From IMG/VR virus record IMGVR_UViG_3300036985_006080, positions 1 to 20,051 of that record: a stretch of DNA of 20,051 nt; one strand, given 5' to 3'. This DNA is from a virus. How positions within the stretch are numbered: position 1 is the stretch's first letter; every line of letters starts with the position of its first letter. Below the pieces are notes generated by a model. It was not told the DNA's origin and made no database searches. It saw nothing but the letters and a program-made list of their open reading frames with translations. This document shows positions 6,268-11,808 of this stretch, piece by piece. A program made the position numbers and the translations under genes.

Positions 6268-7098
6268 TTACGCTCCCGCAACGATCAGCGTTTCCATTTC
6301 CTCGCCAGCATCGGCAAGATCAATGACGCTTTCAATTGTTGGGCGATGTCCCGCGATACGGTCAAAAATGCTTTGCGCGGTCATCGTGCGGAAAGGCAAC
6401 TTGGAAAGATCGCCACCCTTGAGATTTTCGGTCACAGAGTTGTAGAGCGTCCAGAGGGAACCACCTTTGAATTCTTCATGGCGCGGATTGCGGAATTCCT
6501 GCACGGCGTTGTAGATTTCACGCGCAGGGAATGCTTTGGAATCCACAAGGTCGATCAGAAGATCAGCGGCGCGGTCACGGGTGATTTCGGTTTGCTTGTA
6601 GCTTTCAATCCGATTGCCCATGTCATTCCAATGAGAGACGACACGCCCAACAGCATCGGCAAGGACACGGGGAAGGTCCGTCATGATGTTCGTGGTGTGA
6701 CGACGAGCCAGCTTGATATCCGAAGAGAAGCAAAGGTTTTCGCAAACCATCATGCGATTGCCAACGCAAATCGAAGCGGCAAAGGATTTGTCGTGAGCGT
6801 TCCGAAGACCTAACACGATTTGACGATCCGCGCCCGTGATGTCAAGACCAGAGAGGGCGAAGCCGCCGAAGTAGCGTTGACCACCGCGAGCAAGCGAATG
6901 CTCTTCTTGAGAGATGGAAAGACCAGCGCGGCCAATAGCTTCACGGGTAAGCTCGACAAGGCCGAAGTGAGGGATTGGCTGAAACGATTCGGTTTTTTCA
7001 GGGGTGAAAACGGAAGCGAGTTGTTCTGCGTTGACTTTGTTTTTTGCAATGATAAGTGACATATTGTTTTTCAGTTTGGGGTTGGGGTTGTGTGCCAT
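6268..7098 (-). CDS. DUF932 phage/plasmid-like protein
   Basis: 276 residues. The middle has the family's recognisable order: IVLGLRNAHDKSFAASICVG, NRMMVCENLCFSSDIKLARR (about 117-136) and HTTNIM. A long helical C-terminal half follows, with LWTLYNSVTENLKGG near the end. DUF932 (also called phage/plasmid-like protein TIGR03299) is common on plasmids and phages and its biochemical role is not established. The ATG at 7098 (MAHNPNPKLKN) is preferred because a TATTCT box lies 16 bp upstream; ATG 7062 (MSLIIAKN) is an alternative, and the upstream 7143 start lies within the promoter. It is a single-gene cassette closed by a strong terminator and E3. Confidence 0.85.
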   Translation of the reverse strand: MAHNPNPKLKNNMSLIIAKNKVNAEQLASVFTPEKTESFQPIPHFGLVELTREAIGRAGLSISQEEHSLARGGQRYFGGFALSGLDITGADRQIVLGLRNAHDKSFAASICVGNRMMVCENLCFSSDIKLARRHTTNIMTDLPRVLADAVGRVVSHWNDMGNRIESYKQTEITRDRAADLLIDLVDSKAFPAREIYNAVQEFRNPRHEEFKGGSLWTLYNSVTENLKGGDLSKLPFRTMTAQSIFDRIAGHRPTIESVIDLADAGEEMETLIVAGA

Positions 7099-7114
7099 CA
7101 GCGGCAACAGGGAT

Positions 7115-7142
7115 AGAATATCACACCCAGCGGACTTGTCCA
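7115..7142 (-). promoter_or_regulatory. Promoter of the DUF932 gene
   Basis: TGGACA, 16-bp spacer and TATTCT, with the ATG 16 bp downstream, giving a leader of about 10 nt. The -35 box is weaker than its neighbours. Confidence 0.5.
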
Positions 7143-7196
7143 CATCTTTTTCATTGTTTTTCGTTTTTTATTTTTTGGGGTATTTTGATTTAGTTC

Positions 7197-7310
7197 TTGA
7201 CAAGCCAGCCCTAACAGATGTTCGTTAGATACATAAGTCGTTGATTATCAACGACTTATGGCGGCGGGGCGGGGCCGCGCCCGTAACTCGTTGATTCTTA
7301 GCGAGTTAGG
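7197..7310. repeat. 79-bp element E4 with partial module
   Basis: Arms 7232-7260 and 7282-7310, with core 7261-7281 G-rich on the plus strand. TTGACA is at 7197 and one CTAACA at 7211 (14 bp instead of 13); the second CTAACA is replaced by sequence containing GTTAGA. The left arm is a nearly perfect palindrome around TTGATTATCAA. Confidence 0.85.
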
Positions 7311-7338
7311 CAAGGGGAGAACCGAAACTCCCCTTGCC
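7309..7338 (-). terminator. Hairpin at the end of the 7358 gene
   Basis: An 11-bp perfect stem, GGCAAGGGGAG/CTCCCCTTGCC, with an 8-nt loop, sharing its outermost two bases with the right arm of E4. There is no T tract on either strand, so RNA 3'-end protection or termination helped by E4 are both possible. Confidence 0.6.
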
Positions 7339-7357
7339 CTTACCCACACCATGTCAA

Positions 7358-7519
7358 CTAGAAATCTTTTGTTTTTTGGCTTTCAATGTAAGCATCAGCC
7401 ATTTCAGCCATGCGAGTCAATTCGATAACCGCATCTTCGTGTGTGTTAGGGTTTTGGATCAGTCTCAGCAAGATTGGGAGAACGTTAGACCAAGTAGGAG
7501 TGCAATCAATTGTTTTCAT
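7358..7519 (-). CDS. Small conserved phage protein with CTPTW motif
   Basis: 53 residues, starting MKTIDCTPTWSNVLPILLRL and ending in a helix with AVIELTRMAEMADAYI. The order CTPTW, LP, LL, then ELxxMAxxAD is one I recall from very small proteins in many phages and prophages; no function is known. The stop is TAG at 7358-7360 and the start lies 9 bp from a TAACAT box. It is the last gene of the long cassette that starts at 8911 and has its own promoter, whose -35 box overlaps the stop codon of the metalloprotease gene. Confidence 0.75.
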   Translation of the reverse strand: MKTIDCTPTWSNVLPILLRLIQNPNTHEDAVIELTRMAEMADAYIESQKTKDF

Positions 7520-7528
7520 AACGGGATT

Positions 7529-7556
7529 ATGTTAGCGTTTTTTGTGTCAGTGTCAA
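7529..7556 (-). promoter_or_regulatory. Promoter overlapping the upstream stop codon
   Basis: TTGACA, 16-bp spacer and TAACAT, 9 bp before the ATG at 7519. The TGA stop of the upstream gene lies within TTGACA. Confidence 0.6.
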
Positions 7557-7879
7557 GCGGGAATGAAGCGTCTTGCTGGAATCTTTAATTGAGCGCAATA
7601 CTTTTTCCAATTCTTACCGTGGAAATCATTTCGTCCGTTTACTTTCAATGTGCCGCCCTTTTCCTTTGCATCTAACGCATGGGCCATTTCGTGAAGCAGA
7701 ACCTCGCGGAACAAAGTAAAACTCTTTAAGCAAGTAACAGACAAAACAATTTCATTCTTCTGGACGAAGTAGTAGCCCAAAGTCCTAGACATTTGCTTGA
7801 AAGAATGCTTTACGTTAGAGATTCCGTGCTGCTTAAGAGTGGCGCGAATGTAAAGATCAACTTCTTGTGTAGTTAACAT
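7553..7879 (-). CDS. SprT-like zinc metalloprotease domain protein
   Basis: 108 residues. The zinc-binding helix LLHEMAHALD (61-70) gives HExxH at H63-H67, and a third ligand is likely H87 in NDFHGKNW. The order and spacing, including FHGxxW, match SprT/SPRTN-like domains, which in cellular proteins cleave DNA-protein crosslinks. No C-terminal zinc ribbon or DNA-binding extension follows, so this is a minimal protease core. Phages often carry such small SprT-like proteins of unknown substrate. Its ATG shares one base with the stop of the preceding gene (TAATG), showing translational coupling. Confidence 0.85.
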   Translation of the reverse strand: MLTTQEVDLYIRATLKQHGISNVKHSFKQMSRTLGYYFVQKNEIVLSVTCLKSFTLFREVLLHEMAHALDAKEKGGTLKVNGRNDFHGKNWKKYCAQLKIPARRFIPA

Positions 7880-8067
7880 TAAAGCTCTTTCATGTAAGAA
7901 GGTTTCAATTCTTCAGCTCTCATTTCAAAAAGCCAATTCAGTGTTTCAATATCGCGCAAAGCATCGAAAGGATCGCGCTCTTTAAGTTCTTTGATTCTTT
8001 GTTTCAACCAATAGCTTGAGCAAGGATCGAGTTCGATAGATTCGGCGGTGCGTTCAAATGATTTCAT
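7879..8067 (-). CDS. Small helical hypothetical protein
   Basis: 62 residues, not recognised. It is charged and helical throughout (WLKQRIKELKERDPFDALRDIETLNWLFEMRAEEL). It is coupled to the SprT-like gene by a TAATG overlap, so the two may be made in fixed proportion. A TTGACT box lies 28-33 bp upstream of the ATG, with only a poor -10 match (AATCCT) at 17 bp, so an independent promoter is uncertain. Confidence 0.6.
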   Translation of the reverse strand: MKSFERTAESIELDPCSSYWLKQRIKELKERDPFDALRDIETLNWLFEMRAEELKPSYMKEL

Positions 8068-8103
8068 GTGAAGAAGGATTGATTATTTTGACGAGGTAGT
8101 CAA

Positions 8104-8175
8104 CTACTTTCTGCGGCGGATCATTACTAGAGCAAGGGTGACTCCCACAACGATTGCCCATGCGATAAGATACAT
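8104..8175 (-). CDS. 23-residue single-pass membrane peptide
   Basis: The frame reads MYLIAWAIVVGVTLALVMIRRRK, that is about 18 hydrophobic residues followed by RRRK, a textbook positive-inside anchor. The stop is TAG. It starts 30 bp after the stop of the gene at 8206, and the small gap before the next gene is filled by its frame. There is no Shine-Dalgarno. Such miniproteins are easily missed. The hydrophobic composition, basic tail and position in a cassette argue for reality, but at 23 codons chance cannot be excluded. Confidence 0.5.
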   Translation of the reverse strand: MYLIAWAIVVGVTLALVMIRRRK

Positions 8176-8205
8176 GATTTTTATGGATTGTTAGAACGAG
8201 ATGTT

Positions 8206-8526
8206 TCATTTGTTTTCTGATAGAAAGATTAGGAAGTCTTCAGCCAAACCATTGATTAATTCTTCCACAAAGAACAAAGGGTCATCCATTGGGTGAAGGT
8301 CTTTGGTTAGAGACTCCCAAGGTTTGACTAGATCTCTATCGGAAGATTCCTCATCAATCATTGCCAAGCAAAGGCGTTCGGCAGACCAATCTTGTGGCCA
8401 AGATGAAAGGAAGTGGCTTGCAGCCTTAAGATAGGCGGCAGATTCTAATGGATTACGAAGATCCAATCCAGCGGAGAAGTCTGTGTTCACTTTGATAATG
8501 GCGGGTGGTGGTGGTAGTGTATTCAT
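8206..8526 (-). CDS. Hypothetical acidic protein
   Basis: 106 residues, unknown. A proline-rich start (MNTLPPPPAIIKV) is followed by helices including NPLESAAYLKAASHFLSSWP and an acidic C-terminal region (FFVEELINGLAEDFLIFLSENK). It has no cysteines other than one in RLCLAM and no catalytic motif that I can see. The ATG is 8 bp from a CACACT box, so the leader is about 2 nt. Its promoter contains the terminator-like hairpin of the upstream gene within the spacer. Confidence 0.7.
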   Translation of the reverse strand: MNTLPPPPAIIKVNTDFSAGLDLRNPLESAAYLKAASHFLSSWPQDWSAERLCLAMIDEESSDRDLVKPWESLTKDLHPMDDPLFFVEELINGLAEDFLIFLSENK

Positions 8527-8534
8527 ACGGGGAA

Positions 8535-8563
8535 AGTGTGGGGGCTTTCGCCCCCTTTGTCAA
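8535..8563 (-). promoter_or_regulatory. Promoter with a hairpin inside its spacer
   Basis: TTGACA, 17-bp spacer and CACACT, 8 bp before the ATG at 8526. The stem GGGGGC/GCCCCC with a GAAA loop (8540-8555 on the plus strand) fills nearly all the spacer and overlaps the first base of the -10 box. It also lies directly after the stop of the gene at 8566, so one segment may serve as RNA 3' end and promoter. Confidence 0.65.
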
Positions 8564-8565
8564 TT

Positions 8566-8748
8566 TTATTCTTCGTCAAGGTCAATGCCGTCGCAATCAA
8601 CCCAAAAAGATCCTTCAATGTAAGAGCTTTCAATGGGCAGGTTGGTATCGTCATCTTCAGCAATAGAAATCGCGCCTTCCAATGATTCAGCTTCGATTTC
8701 CAAGTGTCCATAGACTTCCCAAACGCAGGGAATTTTATATATTTTCAT
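8566..8748 (-). CDS. Small conserved phage protein with WEVYG motif
   Basis: 60 residues: MKIYKIPCVWEVYGHLEIEA, then SLEGAISIAED, LPIESSYIEGSFWVDCDGID. I recall this plan (xVxWEVYGxxEIEA, slEEA helix, then YxEGSFxVD) from short proteins in many phages; function unknown. The fold is probably a beta-alpha-beta with an acidic surface. It lies 10 bp after the stop of the gene at 8759 and is probably read from the promoter at 8921-8949. A second promoter-like pair (TTGACA and TATGTT) lies inside that upstream gene. Confidence 0.75.
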   Translation of the reverse strand: MKIYKIPCVWEVYGHLEIEAESLEGAISIAEDDDTNLPIESSYIEGSFWVDCDGIDLDEE

Positions 8749-8758
8749 ATGTGGAGAG

Positions 8759-8911
8759 TTAGCGTGTTTGATAGATGTGAGCTTTCGCTTGGCGAAACAT
8801 AGCCTCCTCGGTTTGCTTTGTCAACCAGCTTTTTTGTTCAAAGATTGATGCGCCGTATTTGGGGGCAGGAAGTGGGTTGAGATAGTAGTAGATTTTCTTT
8901 AGTAGTTTCAT
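8759..8911 (-). CDS. Small basic hypothetical protein
   Basis: 50 residues starting MKLLKKIYYYLNPLPAPKYG and ending AKAHIYQTR. Basic and aromatic, with no membrane segment and no recognised family. Support comes from a promoter of the block's standard type, with its -10 box 9 bp before the ATG, from the ordered gap of 10 bp to the next gene, and from the absence of another frame in the interval. It is the first gene of the longest cassette (8911 to 7358). Confidence 0.65.
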   Translation of the reverse strand: MKLLKKIYYYLNPLPAPKYGASIFEQKSWLTKQTEEAMFRQAKAHIYQTR

Positions 8912-8920
8912 GGCGAGGAG

Positions 8921-8949
8921 AGAATGACAGAGAACAATGACCCTTGCAA
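8921..8949 (-). promoter_or_regulatory. Cassette promoter with A-rich upstream sequence
   Basis: TTGCAA, 17-bp spacer and CATTCT, 9 bp before the ATG. AAAAAAGATC lies directly before the -35 box and recurs before the promoters at 11006, 11507 and 13808. Confidence 0.7.
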
Positions 8950-8993
8950 GATCTTTTTTGGATATTTATTTCTACTGTCCTGTGATTTTTTTC

Positions 8994-9173
8994 TTGACAA
9001 ATAGCCTGTAATTCATCTGCAATTAAATAGGCTGTAAATAGATAAGTCCTTAATACTGAGTCAGTAACAGAAATCTAACAGAAGGGGCCGTTTTCATAAG
9101 TGACTGATTATCAACGACTTATGGCGGCAGAGCGGGGCCGCGCCCGTAACTCGTTGAAAACCAACGACTTATG
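8994..9173. repeat. 79-bp element E5 with interrupted module
   Basis: Arms 9095-9123 and 9145-9173, with core 9124-9144. TTGACA is at 8994 but the only CTAACA lies at 9075, so about 60 bp extra separate them. The extra segment includes TAGCCTGTAATT and an inverted partner ending AGGCT, followed by CTGTAAAT, that is, words of the CTGTGAAT repeat family. Confidence 0.8.
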
Positions 9174-9193
9174 ACTTCTGTTAGATACCAGCC

Positions 9194-9221
9194 CAAAAGA
9201 ACCCCACCCTTTCGGGTGGGG
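9194..9221 (-). terminator. Intrinsic terminator
   Basis: Stem CCCCACCC/GGGTGGGG with a GAAA loop on the minus strand, followed by TTCTTTT. It lies 10 bp after the stop of the gene at 9232. Confidence 0.8.
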
Positions 9222-9231
9222 CTGTTAGTTG

Positions 9232-9696
9232 TTAGGCTTTCACAAACTCGGCTTTGATTTCGCCGCACTTGAATGTTAGAACCCCTTCCTTGTGAGCGCA
9301 AGCCCATTGACCGCCCTTCTTTGTTAGAATGTTAGAGGCGTTGCGGTTGACGAACGAGATATAACCCAATCCCTCGACTCGGTTAGTTCCGCCAGCCAAG
9401 AGGCGACGATATTTATCTTTGCCATTGATGGTCCTAACGGAACCGTCTTTTTTGGTAAAGGTGACGGAAAAGAATTTTCCTTTGGTTTCGGCAATCAGTT
9501 GGTCTAGTGTTTTGTTCACGGTTTGTTTTGGTTTATGGTTCAGGAGAGAATCGTTTTCGTCTATCAGCTTTTTGCAATAGGCTCGGTATCTAGCAGCATT
9601 CCGCTTTGCAACTCGGATTTCATCTTGTATAAGAAAAAAGATGGCAGAGAACAAAAGCAACGCGACGATTGACATAATGATGGTTGTGGTATTCAT
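9232..9696 (-). CDS. Membrane-anchored protein with SH3-like barrel domain
   Basis: 154 residues. Residues 5-23 (TIIMSIVALLLFSAIFFLI) form an N-terminal membrane anchor. A charged helix (about 25-55) leads to a domain starting LIAETKGKFFSVTFTKKDG, continuing SVRTINGKDKYRRLL and ending WACAHKEGVLTFKCG. The GKxFSVTFxKKDGSxRTxNG pattern resembles phage domains annotated as SH3 beta-barrel fold proteins, whose role is unknown. The anchor suggests the domain is held at the inner membrane. It starts 13 bp after the stop of the gene at 9710, after a run of eight A residues. A single terminator ends the operon. Confidence 0.75.
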   Translation of the reverse strand: MNTTTIIMSIVALLLFSAIFFLIQDEIRVAKRNAARYRAYCKKLIDENDSLLNHKPKQTVNKTLDQLIAETKGKFFSVTFTKKDGSVRTINGKDKYRRLLAGGTNRVEGLGYISFVNRNASNILTKKGGQWACAHKEGVLTFKCGEIKAEFVKA

Positions 9697-9709
9697 TTTT
9701 TTTTCTGGT

Positions 9710-9883
9710 TTATTTGATGAGAGTAACGCGACCCTTTGCGCGAGCGTAGCGGATTGAATTCGCAGCGTCTAACCGATCCATTTGAATCGCGCCACTTGGA
9801 GTATTGATGAAGCAAGCGGTGCGCGAGGTAGCAAGGCGAACTTCGCGGAAGGAGTTTGAGAGGGAGTAGACTTTGGTTTGCAT
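9710..9883 (-). CDS. Small basic hypothetical protein
   Basis: 57 residues from MQTKVYSLSNSFREVRLATS to ARAKGRVTLIK. Arginine-rich, one cysteine, no recognised family; the pattern suggests a beta N-terminal part followed by a short helix (MDRLDAANSIRYARAKG). It has a promoter of standard type with 9 bp (TTCCCTGCC) between -10 and ATG, identical to that of the gene at 9929, so the two starts look like duplicates. It lies in tandem with the membrane-anchored gene. Confidence 0.65.
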   Translation of the reverse strand: MQTKVYSLSNSFREVRLATSRTACFINTPSGAIQMDRLDAANSIRYARAKGRVTLIK

Positions 9884-9892
9884 GGCAGGGAA

Positions 9893-9921
9893 AGAGTAAG
9901 GAATTTTTAGAGGTTAGGCAA
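9893..9921 (-). promoter_or_regulatory. Near-leaderless promoter, twin of the one at 10133
   Basis: TTGCCT, 17-bp spacer, TACTCT, TTCCCTGCC, ATG at 9883. The -10 box and the following 9 bp are identical to those of the promoter at 10133-10161. Confidence 0.75.
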
Positions 9922-9928
9922 GAACTAT

Positions 9929-10123
9929 TTACAGGAAAAGACCGTTAAGTTTTTTCGTTGCTGCGTATTGGGTTTTAGAAACAAACTCATAACGGATGTC
10001 GGAATCTGTCGGGTGAGTAGCGACGACCAAAAAGTCAACGTTGTATTTTCCCACTCTTTTCGTGATTTCAAAATTGAATTTGCGGTTTTGGGTGATTCCT
10101 TTTTTGATTAATGTGTTGATCAT
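9929..10123 (-). CDS. Small hypothetical protein
   Basis: 64 residues starting MINTLIKKGITQNRKFNFEI and including KYNVDFLVVATHPTDSDIRY and KTQYAATKKLNGLFL. Basic, probably beta-rich in the centre, unknown function. I chose ATG 10123 over a longer frame from 10219 because a well-formed promoter lies immediately before it and the longer frame would run through that promoter. First gene of its cassette, followed by two more genes before the terminator at 9194-9221. Confidence 0.65.
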   Translation of the reverse strand: MINTLIKKGITQNRKFNFEITKRVGKYNVDFLVVATHPTDSDIRYEFVSKTQYAATKKLNGLFL

Positions 10124-10132
10124 GGCAGGGAA

Positions 10133-10161
10133 AGAGTAACCCACCGCCGACCTTTCGACAA
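10133..10161 (-). promoter_or_regulatory. Near-leaderless cassette promoter
   Basis: TTGTCG, 17-bp spacer, TACTCT, TTCCCTGCC, ATG at 10123, with an A-rich AAAGAAAAACC before the -35 box. Confidence 0.75.
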
Positions 10162-10206
10162 GGTTTTTCTTTATTAAAATGATTTTTATTTTTCTTATTA
10201 TTTTGC

Positions 10207-10320
10207 TTGACAGGGGCATCTAACAACAGTCTAACAACCTGCATAACTCACTGATTATCAACGACTTATGGCTGCGCCCCCGCCCCCCGCCCGTAACTCG
10301 TTGATATTCAACGAGTTACG
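10207..10320. repeat. 79-bp element E6 with complete module
   Basis: TTGACA 10207, CTAACA 10220, CTAACA 10231, then arms 10242-10270 and 10292-10320 around core 10271-10291. Spacings 13, 11 and 11 bp. The right arm is a perfect palindrome of CGTAACTCGTTGA and its complement around 3 bp. The core is C-rich on the plus strand. There is no hairpin between E6 and the stop of the gene at 10325. Confidence 0.9.
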
Positions 10321-10324
10321 AATG

Positions 10325-10597
10325 TCAATCAATATCCCACAGGCTCATGCCTTTTTCGTTAGCTAACTTTTCGTAATGGTCAGAGGAGGCATCCGCTGGG
10401 TCAGCATGATTCCAGTATCCAAACCACTCATCTTCTTGACCGTCAAGCTTTAAACGAGCTTTTGTGTCAAAAATTTTGCGGTTGCCTTCGCAGTAGGAGC
10501 AGCTCCCATGATTGCGGCAAGAGCAATCAAATGCTTTTGATCCGCGATAGGGCTTGCGTTTTTCTTTTTTGTGGATGATTGCTTTTTCTAGACTCAT
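10325..10597 (-). CDS. Small zinc-binding protein
   Basis: 90 residues. A basic N-terminal part (KKEKRKPYRGSK) is followed by a cysteine cluster C25-x-C27-x5-C33-x2-C36 (CSCRNHGSCSYCEG), which resembles one half of a DnaJ-type or rubredoxin-like zinc knuckle. The acidic C-terminal part contains LDGQEDEWFGYWNHADP. Probably a single-zinc protein binding nucleic acid or protein. The stop lies 5 bp from E6 with no separate terminator. It has its own promoter, whose -35 box starts just after the upstream stop. Confidence 0.7.
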   Translation of the reverse strand: MSLEKAIIHKKEKRKPYRGSKAFDCSCRNHGSCSYCEGNRKIFDTKARLKLDGQEDEWFGYWNHADPADASSDHYEKLANEKGMSLWDID

Positions 10598-10607
10598 GAT
10601 AAGAAAG

Positions 10608-10635
10608 TGTATAGCGGGGGGGGACGCCTATGCAA
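10608..10635 (-). promoter_or_regulatory. Promoter of the zinc-binding protein gene
   Basis: TTGCAT, 16-bp spacer containing a run of eight C, TATACA, then 10 bp to the ATG at 10597. Confidence 0.6.
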
Positions 10636-10637
10636 GC

Positions 10638-10844
10638 TCAAAGGTCACAGAAGTAGTGGATTTGCTTGCCGTCGCGCCACATGGTGAAACCCTCAACCCC
10701 GATACTCTCACACCCGCCAGAGGCGGCAGAGGCATCGTAGGCGCGGCAAACAGCCAGACGATAAGCCTCCTTGGGCGAGGAGTGGATGGCAACCCCGACA
10801 CGCACGGCGCGGGGAACGACAAGGTAGTATCTAATGGTATACAT
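10638..10844 (-). CDS. Small hypothetical protein
   Basis: 68 residues starting MYTIRYYLVVPRAVRVGVAI and ending MWRDGKQIHYFCDL. It has a beta-like start, a helix (SPKEAYRLAVCRAYDASAAS) and a beta-like end, compatible with a small alpha/beta domain. Not recognised. The ATG is 2 bp after the stop of the gene at 10847, so the two are coupled. An overlapping 64-codon frame at 10628-10822 is rejected as a shadow. Confidence 0.65.
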   Translation of the reverse strand: MYTIRYYLVVPRAVRVGVAIHSSPKEAYRLAVCRAYDASAASGGCESIGVEGFTMWRDGKQIHYFCDL

Positions 10845-10846
10845 AA

Positions 10847-10999
10847 TCAGTGGGCGTAGGAACGAGGACCATCCTCATAGTAAAAATCTTCAGGGCGCGG
10901 ATCGGGCGTGGACGCGATAGCCTCGTCGGCCATCGACTCCATGACGGAAATGTATTCTTCAAACTCAGTGGAATCGGCTGGGAAGGGGAGCAAGCTCAT
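10847..10999 (-). CDS. Small acidic protein, paralogue of the 11249 gene
   Basis: 50 residues starting MSLLPFPADSTEFEEYISVM. Aligned with the next cassette's first gene (MSSLPFPADSAEFEEYTSVM), 16 of the first 20 residues are identical, and MADEA and PDP also match. Acidic and without cysteine. The leaderless-type promoter is also alike (TATTCT with CTGGGC, against TACTCT with CTGCCC). Unknown function; probably a recent duplication of a start-of-cassette gene, here with a shorter C-terminal half. Confidence 0.75.
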   Translation of the reverse strand: MSLLPFPADSTEFEEYISVMESMADEAIASTPDPRPEDFYYEDGPRSYAH

Positions 11000-11005
11000 G
11001 CCCAG

Positions 11006-11034
11006 AGAATAGGTGGAATCTCACCCAATGACAA
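11006..11034 (-). promoter_or_regulatory. Leaderless-type cassette promoter
   Basis: AAAAAAGATC, TTGTCA, 17-bp spacer, TATTCT, 6 bp CTGGGC, ATG at 10999. Confidence 0.8.
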
Positions 11035-11078
11035 GATCTTTTTTCATCTTTTATTTATTTTTTTTCTTACTTTATTGC

Positions 11079-11191
11079 TTGACACGGCGATCTAACACGT
11101 TTCTAACGTTTTCATAAGTGACTGATTATCAATGACTTACAGCGGCGGGGCGGGGCCGCGCTCGTAACTCGTTAAGTATCAACGACTTACA
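11079..11191. repeat. 79-bp element E7 with complete module
   Basis: TTGACA 11079, CTAACA 11092, CTAACG 11103, arms 11113-11141 and 11163-11191 around the G-rich core 11142-11162. The step from the second CTAAC to the arm is 10 bp here. A GTTAGATTCTAAC palindrome follows at about 11198-11210. Confidence 0.85.
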
Positions 11192-11211
11192 ACTTCGGTT
11201 AGATTCTAACT

Positions 11212-11238
11212 AAAAAGGAACCCACCCTTTCGGGTGGG
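11212..11238 (-). terminator. Intrinsic terminator
   Basis: Stem CCCACCC/GGGTGGG with a GAAA loop on the minus strand, followed by TTCCTTTTTA. It lies 10 bp after the stop of the gene at 11249. Confidence 0.85.
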
Positions 11239-11248
11239 CTGTTAGGGT

Positions 11249-11500
11249 TCAGAAGTCGCCGCAGCACCCTTCCATGCCGTATTCTGACTGGTCCTCCCAG
11301 TAGGAATCGAGGTAACGGTCTTCAGGCTCCTCGCGGTCTTCGTGGCACTCTTCCCAATCCTTGTCAAGATGGGAATCGTCGGGGGCATCGTCAGGCTCGG
11401 GATCGGGCGCGGACGCATTGGCCTCGTCGGCCATCGCGTTCATGACGCTGGTGTATTCTTCGAACTCGGCGGAATCAGCAGGGAATGGGAGCGAACTCAT
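11249..11500 (-). CDS. Small, very acidic protein, paralogue of the 10847 gene
   Basis: 83 residues. The N-terminal MSSLPFPADSAEFEEYTSVM is shared with the 50-residue protein at 10847. The rest is extremely acidic (DPEPDDAPDDSHLDKDWEEC, REEPEDRYLDSYWEDQSEYG) and ends CCGDF. Its charge would allow DNA mimicry or binding to a basic host protein, which is speculation. Single-gene cassette with a leaderless-type promoter and its own terminator. Confidence 0.75.
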   Translation of the reverse strand: MSSLPFPADSAEFEEYTSVMNAMADEANASAPDPEPDDAPDDSHLDKDWEECHEDREEPEDRYLDSYWEDQSEYGMEGCCGDF

Positions 11501-11506
11501 GGGCAG

Positions 11507-11535
11507 AGAGTAACCAGAAAACCGACCAATGACAA
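11507..11535 (-). promoter_or_regulatory. Leaderless-type cassette promoter
   Basis: AAAAAAGATC, TTGTCA, 17-bp spacer, TACTCT, 6 bp CTGCCC, ATG at 11500. Confidence 0.8.
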
Positions 11536-11579
11536 GATCTTTTTTGTGTTTTCTTTGATTATTTTTTTTGAGAAAAGAC

Positions 11580-11693
11580 TTGACAAGACGAACTAACAGC
11601 AGCCTAACAGTTGTCGTAACTCATTCATTATCAATGACTTATGGCGGCGGGGCGGGGCTGCGCCCGTAACTCGTTGATATTCAACGACTTATG
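11580..11693. repeat. 79-bp element E8 with complete module
   Basis: TTGACA 11580, CTAACA 11593, CTAACA 11604, arms 11615-11643 and 11665-11693 around the G-rich core 11644-11664. Spacings 13, 11 and 11 bp. The sequence before TTGACA (TTGAGAAAAGAC) is shared with the site at 13882. Confidence 0.9.
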
Positions 11694-11808
11694 AGATTGA
11701 ATTTTGCGCTTGACATTTGCCCCGCCTCCCAACCACGGGAGGCGAGGACTTACCATGTCCACCAGTTAGAAAGTTAGAGCCTTTTCTTGCCATGCTCAGG
11801 GCGTTCCG
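11694..11808 (-). terminator. 3' region with hairpin and a 26-bp repeat
   Basis: Stem CGCCTCCC/GGGAGGCG with a 6-nt loop at 11723-11744, no T tract. A 26-bp sequence at 11777-11802 recurs with two mismatches at 12781-12806, just after the stop of the gene at 12815. Both copies contain GCCATGCTCAGGGC on the plus strand. A 34-codon frame (11689-11793, MARKGSNFLTGG...) lies here but is not called. Confidence 0.5.

Noticed and set aside
6265-6813. Long plus-strand frames opposite minus genes (also 4127-4549, 12262-12564, 10554-10859, 5655-5843)
   Set aside because: They are antisense shadows of well-supported genes (DUF932, small phage families, GP88-like) without promoters or recognisable motifs.
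8776-8803. TTGACA/TATGTT promoter and TTTCGC/GCGAAA hairpin as a leader of the 8566 gene
   Set aside because: The whole segment lies inside the frame of the 50-residue gene at 8759-8911, so it may be coding coincidence. Kept only as a possible internal promoter.
11689-11793. 34-codon minus-strand frame starting MARKGS
   Set aside because: It overlaps the hairpin at 11723-11744 and stops inside the arm of E8. The matching start region after the gene at 12815 does not keep the same protein, so the similarity is in the DNA rather than in a protein.
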